DNA from: an uncultured Thermoanaerobaculia bacterium
GTDB lineage: Bacteria > Acidobacteriota > Thermoanaerobaculia > Multivoradales > Multivoraceae
Assembly: GCA_951813015.1 (NCBI GenBank)
Contig: CATOTG010000006.1
Location: 682,001-746,000 of the forward strand
DNA length: 64,000 bases
Direction of reading: 5' to 3'
Shown here: positions 25,238 through 35,525 of the stretch, in pieces
How positions within the stretch are numbered: position 1 is the first letter of the stretch
How the letters are laid out: each line of letters opens with the position of its first letter
The notes under the pieces: generated by a model
The model's database searches: none
Told to the model about the DNA's origin: nothing
Seen by the model: only the letters and a program-made list of their open reading frames with translations
Made by a program: the position numbers and the translations under genes

Positions 25238-26170
25238 ATGGACACCCGGCGTCGATTCCTGCCTGCCGTCATCGTCGCCAGCTTGTGTCTGGCGCTCCTG
25301 GCGGGGTGTGACAAGACGAACCCGGTGGCCCCGTCGGGCACGCTGATCACGATCAGCGCGAATCCGGACCGCATCCCGTCGGACGGGAGTGCGGAGATCC
25401 GGGTCGTGGCGCTGCGACCGAACGGTACGCCGGTCAGTTCCGGCACCCTGGTGCGGCTCGCGACCACGCTGGGTTCGATCCCGGCTAGCGTTCCCGCCGA
25501 CGATCGTGGCGAGGCGCTGGCGATGCTGGAGGCCAGCGGTCAGTTCGGCGTTGCCAGGGTCTCGGCCAGCACCGGCGGCTCGGAGACGGCGACGGTGGAG
25601 GTCCAGCTCGGTCTTTCGCCGGCTTCGGTCACCGTGCAGGTGACGCCGAACAGCGTGCCCGAGACGGGCGGGGAGGCCGATCTGCTGGCCATCGTTCGCG
25701 ACGACCGGGGCCAGCCGCTCGAGAACGCCGAGGTCAACTTCCGCACCGAGGTCGGCACACTCGACTCGGGCGGGCGACTGATCTCCACAGGGGCCGACGG
25801 CACCGCGTCGGACCGGCTGATCGTCACGTCGGGTGATCTCGACACGGTGACGGGCGACAGCTTCCAGGTCGGCGTCGACGTCGGCAGCGGCGGCGGCGAG
25901 TTGGTCACGACGAACGTGAACGTCAGCATTCAGCGGCTGCCGCGGGCGGACTTCACGTTCAACACGCGCAACTTGCTGGTTTCCTTCGAAGATACGACGG
26001 ACGGCCGCACGACGAGTTGGCTCTGGACCTTCGGCGACGGCAACACGAGCACGCGGCAGAACCCGACCCATACCTATGCCGAGACAGGCACGTACGCGGT
26101 CACCTTCCGGGCGACCAACACGCTCGGTTCCGACGAGGTGACGAAGTTCGTCCAGGTCACGGGTCAGTAG
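25238..26170 (+). CDS. PKD/Ig-like domain lipoprotein
   Basis: The 310-residue protein starts with a lipoprotein signal ending LLAGC (Cys at about residue 24), then two Ig-like (invasin/Big_1-type) domains and a C-terminal PKD domain with WTFGDGNTS. The second Ig domain and the PKD domain align with the preceding gene, so the pair arose by tandem duplication with gain or loss of the first Ig domain. Lipid anchoring suggests a cell-surface position. Confidence 0.87.
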   Translation: MDTRRRFLPAVIVASLCLALLAGCDKTNPVAPSGTLITISANPDRIPSDGSAEIRVVALRPNGTPVSSGTLVRLATTLGSIPASVPADDRGEALAMLEASGQFGVARVSASTGGSETATVEVQLGLSPASVTVQVTPNSVPETGGEADLLAIVRDDRGQPLENAEVNFRTEVGTLDSGGRLISTGADGTASDRLIVTSGDLDTVTGDSFQVGVDVGSGGGELVTTNVNVSIQRLPRADFTFNTRNLLVSFEDTTDGRTTSWLWTFGDGNTSTRQNPTHTYAETGTYAVTFRATNTLGSDEVTKFVQVTGQ

Positions 26171-26181
26171 CGGGATCCGGG

Positions 26182-26394
26182 ATGGCGGGCGAAGGAGGCC
26201 CGGTGGTTTCTGGATGGCCGGGTCCGACGGTGACGCTGGGCGAGTTGTACCTGGCCCAGGGACACCGCCGCGAGGCCGCGGAGATCTTCGAGCAGATCCT
26301 CCGGGCCGACCCGGGCAACCGCCGGGCGCGCGAAGGACTGGAGGGCCTGCGCAGGCGCGGCAAGGGCAAGCCCGCGGCAGCGGGACGTCGATAG
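26182..26394 (+). CDS. Small TPR-motif protein
   Basis: The 70-residue product contains a single TPR-like helix pair (LGELYLAQGHRREAAEIFEQ, then ADPGNRRAREGLEGL) and a basic tail. It lies 11 bp after the PKD lipoprotein and 18 bp before accB. It may be a small adaptor or the remainder of a larger TPR protein. Function unknown. Confidence 0.65.
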   Translation: MAGEGGPVVSGWPGPTVTLGELYLAQGHRREAAEIFEQILRADPGNRRAREGLEGLRRRGKGKPAAAGRR

Positions 26395-26398
26395 CGGA

Positions 26399-26404
26399 TA
26401 CACT
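26399..26404 (+). promoter_or_regulatory. Candidate -10 element 8 nt before the accB GTG
   Basis: TACACT straddles the end of the small TPR gene's downstream gap and ends 8 nt before GTG 26413. No Shine-Dalgarno is present, so accB may be translated from a leaderless message. Confidence 0.35.
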
Positions 26405-26412
26405 CCGCCGTC

Positions 26413-26886
<474 letters not shown>

Positions 26887-26953
26887 GCAGCCCTTACTCC
26901 CTGAGCCCCCGGGATGCTCGTTGCCGTTCGGACTGTCAGCCGTCGTCCGGCGC

Positions 26954-28327
26954 ATGCCTGGGGTTGAGCGACCGGTGACCGGCGACTCCCGGCGGCCGTT
27001 CCGCAGGATCCTGGTCGCCAACCGCGGCGAGATTGCGGTGCGAATCATCCGCGCCTGCCGGGACCTCGACATCGCGACTGTCGCCGCCTTCAGCACGGCG
27101 GATCGGGAAGCCCTTCACGTGCGCCTCGCCGACTTTGGCGTCTGCGTGGGGCCGCCGGCGCCGGCCGGGAGCTACCTGCACCAGCGCAACCTGCTGTCAG
27201 CGGCGAACATCACCGGAGCGGAGGCGGTCCATCCCGGGTACGGTTTCCTGGCCGAGAACGCCGACTTCGCCGCCGCCGTCGAGCAGCGCGGCCTGACCTG
27301 GATCGGACCTTCGTCGTCGTCGATCCGCACGCTGGGCGACAAGGGCAGAGCGCGCGAAGCCGCGGTCGCGGCCGATGTGCCCGTGCTCGAGGGCGGTCCA
27401 CTGCCCGAGGGTTCCGAGGCAGCGGCGGACTTCGCCGACGGGATCGGCTATCCCCTGATGCTGAAGGCCGCCGCGGGCGGTGGCGGTCGCGGCATGCGGA
27501 TCGTCCGGGACCGCGCGGGACTCGAAAGCGCCCTCGAGTCGGCGGCGAGCGAGGCCCGCGCCGCCTTCGGCAGCGGCGAACTCATCGTGGAGCGGCTGGT
27601 GGAACGGCCGCGCCACATCGAGGTCCAGGTCTTCGGCGACTCCTTCGGCCGCACGGTGCAACTGGGCGAGCGCGACTGCTCGATTCAGCGCCGCCACCAG
27701 AAGCTCCTGGAGGAGGCGCCTGCCCCCGCGACTGGCGCCGACCTGCGGCGATCCCTGGGCGAGGCCGCGCTGCGGCTGGCGAAGCATGTCGGCTACGCGA
27801 ACGCGGGCACGGTCGAGTTCCTGGTGGAGGGCGACCGCTTCTACTTCCTCGAGATGAACACGCGCATCCAGGTCGAGCATCCCGTGACCGAGTCGGTGAC
27901 CGGCGTCGACCTCGTCAAGCTGCAGATCCTGGCCGCGGCGGGCGAGCCGCTGGGGTTGCCCGACGGCACGCCGACCCGCGGCCACGCGATCGAATGCCGG
28001 ATCAACGCGGAGGATCCGGAGACCTTTGCGCCTTCGCCGGGTACGCTGCGCCGCTACCGCCCTCCTGCCGGCCCGGGCATCCGGGTCGACAGCCACGGCT
28101 TCGAGGGCGCCTCGATGCCGCCCGATTACGATTCGCTGGTGGCCAAGGTGATCGCCCACGGCGCGAACCGGGAGGAGGCGATTTCGAGAATGACCCGCGC
28201 GTTGATGGAGTTCGACGTCGACGGCGTCCGAACCACGCTGCCGCTGATGCGGCGGATCGTCGGTTCGCGGGCGTTCGCCGAAGCAAGGCTCGACACCGGG
28301 TTTCTTGGTCGGCTGGACGCAGAGTGA
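26954..28327 (+). CDS. accC: Biotin carboxylase of acetyl-CoA carboxylase
   Basis: This 457-residue ATP-grasp enzyme carboxylates biotin on AccB. Motifs run in order: RRILVANRGEIAVRIIRACR, EAVHPGYGFLAENADFA, the glycine loop KAAAGGGGRGMR, ERDCSIQRRHQKLLEEAP, and EMNTRIQVEHPVTE. ATG 26954 places the first motif near the N terminus; the frame is open to TTG 26921. Its stop overlaps the thiE GTG start by 4 bp. Confidence 0.96.
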   Translation: MPGVERPVTGDSRRPFRRILVANRGEIAVRIIRACRDLDIATVAAFSTADREALHVRLADFGVCVGPPAPAGSYLHQRNLLSAANITGAEAVHPGYGFLAENADFAAAVEQRGLTWIGPSSSSIRTLGDKGRAREAAVAADVPVLEGGPLPEGSEAAADFADGIGYPLMLKAAAGGGGRGMRIVRDRAGLESALESAASEARAAFGSGELIVERLVERPRHIEVQVFGDSFGRTVQLGERDCSIQRRHQKLLEEAPAPATGADLRRSLGEAALRLAKHVGYANAGTVEFLVEGDRFYFLEMNTRIQVEHPVTESVTGVDLVKLQILAAAGEPLGLPDGTPTRGHAIECRINAEDPETFAPSPGTLRRYRPPAGPGIRVDSHGFEGASMPPDYDSLVAKVIAHGANREEAISRMTRALMEFDVDGVRTTLPLMRRIVGSRAFAEARLDTGFLGRLDAE

Positions 28328-28998
28328 GCGAGCTCCGAGCGCCCGCGAATCGGCTCTACGCGATCGTCGACACGGGGCTGGTCGGCACGGAACCGGAGTC
28401 CGTCACGGGTGCGGTCAGGACGCTGCTCGACTGCGGCGCGAGGTGGATCCAGCTTCGCGCCAAGGGGGCGCCGGACCTCGCCGCGTGGCGGCTGGCCGAG
28501 GCGGTGGGGCCGATGTTCGAGGAGGCTTCGGGCGTGGACGGCGAGGGCGACGCGCCGCTGCTCTGGATCAACGACAGCGCGGCGGCGGCATCCGCGTTGG
28601 CGGCCGGCGGCTGGAGCACAGGCCTCCATCTCGGCCAGGACGACCTGCCGCCCGCGGTGGCCCGGCAGTCGGTTCCTCCCGCCTGTCCGATCGGCCGCTC
28701 GACCCACAGTCGCGAGCAGGCGGCGGAAGCGGATGCCGACCCGGCGGTCGACGCGCTGGCGATCGGTCCGGTGTTCGGGACGACGACGAAGGACCGTCCG
28801 GACCCGGTGGTCGGACTCGCCGGGGTAGCCGAAGCTCGCGCGGTCACCTCGAAACCCCTGATCGCCATCGGCGGCATCGATGCCGACCGCGCCCCCCGCG
28901 CGATTGCAGCCGGCGCCGACGTCGTGGCCGTCATCTCCGCGCTTAAGCCGCACAGGCTCGCTGCGAGCTGCCGCGACCTGCTGCGCGCGCTCCGCTGA
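28324..28998 (+). CDS. thiE: Thiamine phosphate synthase-like protein
   Basis: ThiE joins the pyrimidine and thiazole halves of thiamine. The 224-residue TIM-barrel shows RLYAIVDTGL, the pyrophosphate-contacting RWIQLRAKG, LLWINDSAAAA, GLHLGQDDLP, IGRSTHS, IGPVFGTTTKDRPDP and the phosphate-binding AIGGIDA. Asn-Asp and STHS residues match the catalytic pattern. It starts at GTG 28324 inside the accC stop, so it is translationally coupled, an unusual partner for accBC. A TenI-like role cannot be excluded. Confidence 0.87.
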   Translation: MSELRAPANRLYAIVDTGLVGTEPESVTGAVRTLLDCGARWIQLRAKGAPDLAAWRLAEAVGPMFEEASGVDGEGDAPLLWINDSAAAASALAAGGWSTGLHLGQDDLPPAVARQSVPPACPIGRSTHSREQAAEADADPAVDALAIGPVFGTTTKDRPDPVVGLAGVAEARAVTSKPLIAIGGIDADRAPRAIAAGADVVAVISALKPHRLAASCRDLLRALR

Positions 28999-29048
28999 GG
29001 GGCGTCGCGCCGGCGTCGGTGCGCACCCTCCGGGCTGGACATCCTGCC

Positions 29049-29072
29049 GGGTGCGCCGGCCCTCCGGCCGGC
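29049..29072 (-). repeat. Dispersed 24-bp palindromic element (reverse copy)
   Basis: On the minus strand this differs by one base from the 19069-19092 element. It lies between thiE and the small membrane protein gene. Confidence 0.8.
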
Positions 29073-29118
29073 ATCCGGCGGCGGCTGGCGTATAGTCCAA
29101 CCGGATTGCCTGAAGCCG

Positions 29119-29235
29119 ATGTCCCCGCTCGCCATTCTCGTTCTGGTCCTGATCTGCGGCTTCGTGTGGGGCGGCTTCACCTTCTTCCTGGTGCGGGCAC
29201 TCAAGAGCGAACGGTCCCGCCCTCAGGACGGCTAG
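29119..29235 (+). CDS. 38-residue single-span membrane protein, MetS-like
   Basis: The product is one hydrophobic helix (LAILVLVLICGFVWGGFTF) followed by a basic, polar tail. The VWGG in the helix and the length recall the small subunit (MetS type) of sodium-symporter amino acid importers, but no transporter gene is adjacent. A TATAGT hexamer at 29091-29096 may serve as -10. The frame ends 17 bp before aroK. Confidence 0.6.
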   Translation: MSPLAILVLVLICGFVWGGFTFFLVRALKSERSRPQDG

Positions 29236-29252
29236 CAGCCCGCAGGTAGGCC

Positions 29253-29768
29253 GTGCGCGTCTTCCTCGTCGGCTTCATGGCGGCCGGCAAGAGCAGGATA
29301 GGCCGGCGGCTGGCACGTTCCCTCGGTTGGCCTTTCCGGGATCTCGACTCGGACATCGCCGCGCATGAGGGCCAGCCAGTGGCCGAGATGATCGTCGAGC
29401 GCGGCGAGGCCTGCTTCCGGGAACGCGAGACGGCGGCGCTTGAACGCTGCGCCGCACTCGACCGGGCGGTGATCGCCACCGGCGGCGGCGCTTTCACTCT
29501 GGAACGGAACCGCCGACTGATCGCTGAACTGGGCGCCAGCGTTTGGCTCGACCCGCCCTGGGAAGCCCTGTGCCGCCGCGCGCAGCAATCCCGCAAACCC
29601 CGCCCGCTGTTCGAAACCCCGGACCAGGCTCGGGCCCTGTACGAGAGCCGCCTCGACTTGTACCGCCAGGCGGACGTGAGGATCCGGACCCGGGGATCCG
29701 AACGCAAGCGGGACGTCGCGGCCGAGGTGATCCGGAGACTCGGCCTGAAGTCGCGGAGTTCTCAATAG
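29253..29768 (+). CDS. aroK: Shikimate kinase
   Basis: AroK phosphorylates shikimate at O3 in aromatic amino acid synthesis. The 171-residue protein has the P-loop GFMAAGKSRIGRRLA near residue 7, DLDSDIAAHEG near 30, the FRERETAAL shikimate-binding Arg and VIATGGGAF near 73, and an RKPRPLF lid. It starts at GTG 29253. Confidence 0.94.
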   Translation: MRVFLVGFMAAGKSRIGRRLARSLGWPFRDLDSDIAAHEGQPVAEMIVERGEACFRERETAALERCAALDRAVIATGGGAFTLERNRRLIAELGASVWLDPPWEALCRRAQQSRKPRPLFETPDQARALYESRLDLYRQADVRIRTRGSERKRDVAAEVIRRLGLKSRSSQ

Positions 29769-29800
29769 GGCTCGAAAGCTGGCGCCTTTCGCCGCTTCGC

Positions 29801-29836
29801 GCCGGCCGGAATGCCGGCCAGAGGGCCGGGGCGCCC
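29801..29836 (+). repeat. Variant copy of the dispersed palindromic element
   Basis: Two partial units of the GCCGGCC element are fused here, downstream of aroK, ending in GGGGCGCCC like the units of the array at 5899. Confidence 0.65.
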
Positions 29837-29884
29837 AGCGGGGGTCGGACGCCACTCCGACGCCGTCCAGCCCGCACGCCGGGA

Positions 29885-30010
29885 GGAACCTGATCGGAGT
29901 TGCCGAGGTAGACGCGTTCCGTGTCGGCGCCGCGCAGTTCGCGCCAGAGGCGGTACTCGAACTGCCGGAGTCCTTCGACGATGTCTCGGCGCAGGGACTC
30001 GAGGGCTACA
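29885..30010 (-). pseudogene. Orphan C-terminal coding fragment (DUF4175-like tail)
   Basis: Directly after the ccmI stop, the minus strand continues in another frame with clearly protein-like text, including VEGLRQFEYRLWRELRG and VYLGNSDQVPPG, a tail I associate with DUF4175-type membrane proteins. It then runs into a palindromic element and loses coding character. No start or upstream domain remains. It looks like the last ~40 codons of a deleted gene left beside the ccm operon. Confidence 0.45.
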
Positions 30011-31007
30011 TCGGGGTGTTGATGATTTCCTGGAAGGTCCTGCCTTCGCGGGCCATCGCGGTGACCTGCTGGAGGCGGGGGCTGGTGCGGGCTTCGTTGG
30101 CGTTCTGCCAGGTGGCGACCGCGCCGTCGCGGTCGCCGAGCTGGAGGAGGAGCAGGCCTCGCATCAGCGCTGCCTGCTCGTGACCGGGGTCGCTCCGGAG
30201 CGACCGGCCCAGTGAATCCATCGCGACGTCGGCCTGGCCCATCGAGAGGCGAACGACGCCGGAGACGTAGTGGCCGTCGGGATCCTCCGGGTCGATCTCC
30301 AGGATGCGCTGGGCCTGCTGGAAGGCGTCGAAGGTGCGGCCGTTGGACAGCAGGAGCTGGGTCAGGGCGCGGTGAAGGTCGATGTTTGCGGGATCGGCCT
30401 CGATCTGCTGCCGCAGTTCCTCGGCCTGCCGGGCCAGTTCGGGGCCGAGCGGGGCCTGGCCGCGGAAATCGGCGCCGCCGCCGGCCTGCCGTTGGGCCAT
30501 CTGCGCGGCCTCGGGATCGGGCCGGGCGTCCAACTGGGCCCAGATCACGAGGGCGGCGACCAGGCCGACCACGCCGCCGCCGAGCAGAACGCCGGAGAGC
30601 AGGGGGTGAGCCTGGACGAAGGCCCGGCCCGCCGGTTGCGTCTGAGAGATCCGGTCTCGGAGAAACGCGTCGAAGTCCGAGTGAGCCTGGACGAAGGCCC
30701 CGCCCGCCGGTTGCGTCGCCTGCGGCCTGGCGCTGCGTTGCGGGGCGATCCCGGCGATCGCCTCCTCGACCTCGTCGAGCTCCTTGAGCACCCGGGCGGT
30801 CGAGACCTGGAGCCGGCGGCGGTCGGCCGCTTCGAGCCCGGCCTGCTTCAGCCGGCCGATGAGATCCTCGCGTCGGCTCAACAGGTCCGCGCGCTGAAGC
30901 TCGAGCGCGGCCGCGCGCGTTGCGGCTTCGCGGGGCAGGAACCCGAACCCGATGCCCAGGCCGGCGAGGACGGCGACTGCCAGTGCGACCGTCGCGACGA
31001 TAGTCAG
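30006..31007 (-). CDS. ccmI: Cytochrome c biogenesis TPR protein CcmI
   Basis: CcmI (CycH) holds apocytochrome c for heme ligation. The 333 residues comprise two membrane segments (about residues 3-22 and 115-135), a charged helical cytosolic loop and a C-terminal TPR region (NIDLHRALTQLLLSNGRTFD, then GHYVSGVVRLSMGQADVAMD). No ATG, GTG or TTG is available at the gene junction; CTG 31007 overlaps the ccmH TGA as CTGA and has AGGAG eight bases upstream, so a CTG start is inferred. An internal duplication of TQPAGxAFVQAH precedes the second helix. Confidence 0.82.
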   Translation of the reverse strand: MTIVATVALAVAVLAGLGIGFGFLPREAATRAAALELQRADLLSRREDLIGRLKQAGLEAADRRRLQVSTARVLKELDEVEEAIAGIAPQRSARPQATQPAGGAFVQAHSDFDAFLRDRISQTQPAGRAFVQAHPLLSGVLLGGGVVGLVAALVIWAQLDARPDPEAAQMAQRQAGGGADFRGQAPLGPELARQAEELRQQIEADPANIDLHRALTQLLLSNGRTFDAFQQAQRILEIDPEDPDGHYVSGVVRLSMGQADVAMDSLGRSLRSDPGHEQAALMRGLLLLQLGDRDGAVATWQNANEARTSPRLQQVTAMAREGRTFQEIINTPM

Positions 31008-31600
31008 GTTGTCGTCTCCTGCTCCACTTGTTGCAGGTAAGGTTCGAGGGCCTCGTCGCCGCCTTGCCGGCGCCGCCGCAGCCGGCGCACGACCAGCAGG
31101 CCGCCGACCAGAACGATCGACGCGGGCGCCCCAAAGACGATCAGGTTGAGCCCCCGGGCGCGCGGCTTGAGCAGGACGAACTCGCCGTAGCGCTGCTCGA
31201 AGTAGCCGACGACCTGCTCCCGGGTGTAGCCGGCGGCGAGCAGGGACCGCGCTTGCTCGCGCATCGCCTGTGCCGACTGGGCGCCGGAGTCGGCGATCGA
31301 AAGGGCCTGGCACTTCGGGCAGCGGATCTCGGCCGCGACGCCGGCGACGGCCTGGTCGAGTTCGGCGCCGGCGAGGGGTCGGCCGAGGGGGTCGCCCAGT
31401 TCATGGGATGCCTCGATGCCCAATCCCTGTCGACCTTCTCCTTCCGCCGGCGGCGGCAGCAGGTCGGGCTGCGCAGCCGGCGGCTGGGCCCAAGCCCAAG
31501 CCGCTGCGGCGAAGAAAAACGCGGCGAACAGCGCCAGGAGCACGGCCGACGAAGTCGACCGCCGGCGGTCCGGCCGGGGCGTCGAACCGGAGCGCCGCAT
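31004..31600 (-). CDS. ccmH: Cytochrome c maturation protein CcmH (thioredox RCxxC subunit)
   Basis: CcmH reduces or presents apocytochrome cysteines. The 198-residue protein has a signal/anchor, the IRCPKCQ motif near residue 93 (RCxxC form) followed by the three-helix bundle (MREQARSLLAAGYTREQVVGY), YGEFVLLKP, and a C-terminal membrane helix. One base separates it from ccmG; its TGA overlaps the ccmI CTG. Confidence 0.93.
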   Translation of the reverse strand: MRRSGSTPRPDRRRSTSSAVLLALFAAFFFAAAAWAWAQPPAAQPDLLPPPAEGEGRQGLGIEASHELGDPLGRPLAGAELDQAVAGVAAEIRCPKCQALSIADSGAQSAQAMREQARSLLAAGYTREQVVGYFEQRYGEFVLLKPRARGLNLIVFGAPASIVLVGGLLVVRRLRRRRQGGDEALEPYLQQVEQETTT

Positions 31601-31601
31601 G

Positions 31602-32134
31602 TCAACCGGTCGCCTCGGCCGGCTGCGCCAGCAGGCGGTTGGCGACGTCGAGGAGCTGGTCCGGCGAGACGGCGCCGATCGCCTTGTCGACGATCACGCC
31701 GTCGCGGTCGATGAAGAAGGTCTCGGGCGGTCCGTAGACGCCGTAGGCGATCGCGACCCGGCCGCCGTCGTCCACCAGCGATGGCCCCCAGCTTCCGTTC
31801 TCGGCGTTGAACTCCTCGATCAGGTCGGGGTCGTCCTGGAAGACGATGCCGAGGAAGGCGATCTGACCGTGCCAGCGTCGTGCGCCTTCCATGAGCAGCG
31901 GGTGCTCCACCCAGCACGGCACGCAGTAGGTGGCCCAGAAGTTGATGATGACCGGCTGGCCGCGCAAGTCCGCCAGGTCGACGACGTTGCCGTCGAGGTC
32001 GGCGAGCCGGAAGTTCGGCGCCGGCTTGCCGATCAGCGGGGATTCGACGATCTGCGGGTCATGCCGGAAGCCGAACCCGAGCAGCAGCAGCAGCGGCGCC
32101 GCGATGCCGAGTCCGACGAGGAGAACCTTGCGGT

Positions 32135-32138
<4 letters not shown>
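31602..32138 (-). CDS. ccmG: Thiol:disulfide interchange protein CcmG/DsbE
   Basis: This membrane-anchored thioredoxin of 178 residues passes reductant to CcmH/apocytochrome. A hydrophobic N-terminal helix is followed by GKPAPNFRLADLDG, the redox site NFWATYCVPCWVEHPLL (CVPC), and the cis-Pro loop VYGPPETFFIDRDG. ATG 32138 has GGGGAGG just upstream and overlaps the ccmF stop as ATGA. The open frame further upstream is not coding. Confidence 0.95.
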
Positions 32139-34134
<1,996 letters not shown>

Positions 34135-34138
<4 letters not shown>

Positions 34139-34623
34139 GTGTCGAACTGCATGGATTCGATCAACTCCTCCATGCCGCGCTGGTCCTCGACGTCGGGCGC
34201 CTGGTACTCGTTGTCGTGCTTCACCATGAGCCGCGAGGTGGCGAACTGGCCGTCCTTCCGGAGGGTTCCCTCGAGCACGACGCCGATGCCCTCCCGAAAC
34301 ATGGCCGGCGGCACCGCGGTTGTGCGGACGTCGACCTGCGACGTGCCGTCGGTGACCGTGAACTCGAGGGTCAGGCCGTCCTCGCTCCGGCTCACCGAGT
34401 CCTGCTCGACCAGACCGCCGAGGCGGATGCTGGCGCCAACGGCGTCGGGGCCGGCTTGCTGAAGTTCCGTGGGACTCCAGTAGTAGACGAGGTTCTCGCC
34501 GACATCGCCGAAGGCCAGAACAGAGAGCGCGATGGCCACGGCGCCTGCCGCGGCCAGCAAGAGAAGACGCCGGTTGCCGCGGTCAGGGGTTTCGCTGGTC
34601 GGGGTCGTGGGTTCCGTGCTCAT
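34135..34623 (-). CDS. ccmE: Heme chaperone CcmE
   Basis: CcmE binds heme covalently in the periplasm and hands it to CcmF. The 162-residue protein has an N-terminal anchor (LLLLAAAGAVAIALSVLAF), an OB-fold with IRLGGLVEQDSV and VVLEGTLRKDGQF, and the heme-binding histidine in LMVKHDNEY. ATG 34623 is chosen because it overlaps the ccmD TGA (ATGA); GTG 34644 is open in frame but would overlap ccmD more. Confidence 0.94.
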
Positions 34624-34793
34624 GACTCGGTTGACCTGCTCCACGTTCCGGGGGCAGGCGTCTGCGCCGGTGCGTTGTCAAGGGTCCGTCGCCGGCGGGC
34701 GAACAGACTGAAGGTGTAGAGGGCAAGAGCCACCCCCGCCGAACCATAGGCGGCAACGACCCATCCCCAACCGCCGACTATAACGCCTTCCAC
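34620..34793 (-). CDS. ccmD: Heme exporter protein CcmD
   Basis: This 57-residue protein is read on the minus strand from GTG 34793, with AAGGAG ten bases upstream. It has one membrane helix with the family look (GWGWVVAAYGSAGVALALY) followed by RRRR and a polar tail. CcmD releases holo-CcmE from the CcmABC complex. Its TGA overlaps the ccmE ATG. It is too short for routine gene finding. Confidence 0.88.
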   Translation of the reverse strand: MEGVIVGGWGWVVAAYGSAGVALALYTFSLFARRRRTLDNAPAQTPAPGTWSRSTES

Positions 34794-34844
34794 CTTCGGT
34801 TTGCTCCTTTGCGTGGCGGGAAGCCGGGTTGCCCGCTCGGGCTC

Positions 34845-35525
34845 TCACTCCTCCATCGCCACGGCGGCCAGCACGCCTCCCAGCGCCCAGTAGATCACAT
34901 CGAAGGCGAGCAGAATGATGAACCAACTGCGCGTCTGATCCATCGGATCTCCGTGCAGCACGAGGGCCGCGCTCCTGACCGAGGCGATCAGCACGGGAAT
35001 GACCAGGGGGAAGAGGAGCAGGGGCAGAAGCACGTCCTGGCTCGAGGCGCGACTGGTCATCGCCGCGTACAGCGTTCCCGGCGCGGCAAGTCCGGCAGCG
35101 GCCAGCAGCCAGACAAGCAGGAGCCCGAGCAGAGCGTTCAGCCCGGCGTCGACGCCGTAGATGACGATGGCCGAGGGCAGCAGGACGGGCGCCAGCAGGG
35201 CGAGGAAGATGAAGTTGCCCAGCGCCTTCGCGTAGAAGAGAACCGCCGGTTCGACCGGCAGCAGCAGCAGCCCCTCCAGGGCGCGGTTCTCCCGTTCGAC
35301 GCGGAAGGACTCGGAGAGCCCCAGGGTGGAACTCAGGAGCAGGGCGAGGATCAGGAAACCGGGCGCCATGGTCGCCGCCGCGCGGTCGTCCGCGTCGATG
35401 GCGAAGGAGAACAGGACCAGCGTGATGCCCCCGAAGAGCACGATGGACAAGAACCGGAAGCGTCCCCGCCACTCGACCCGCAGGTCCTTCGCCAGCAGCA
35501 GGAGAACGGGCCGCAGCAGGTTCAA
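34845..35525 (-). CDS. ccmB: Heme exporter membrane protein CcmB
   Basis: CcmB is the permease of the CcmAB transporter. The 226-residue protein has six hydrophobic segments and the family stretches LSESFRVERENRALEGLLL, ALGNFIFLALLAPVL and SRASSQDVLLPLLLFPLVIP. TTG 35525 is the start: AGGAGG lies 8 nt upstream and the codon overlaps the ccmA TGA (TTGA). Only 51 bp separate its stop from ccmD, so ccmC is not present at its usual position. Confidence 0.93.
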   Translation of the reverse strand: MNLLRPVLLLLAKDLRVEWRGRFRFLSIVLFGGITLVLFSFAIDADDRAAATMAPGFLILALLLSSTLGLSESFRVERENRALEGLLLLPVEPAVLFYAKALGNFIFLALLAPVLLPSAIVIYGVDAGLNALLGLLLVWLLAAAGLAAPGTLYAAMTSRASSQDVLLPLLLFPLVIPVLIASVRSAALVLHGDPMDQTRSWFIILLAFDVIYWALGGVLAAVAMEE

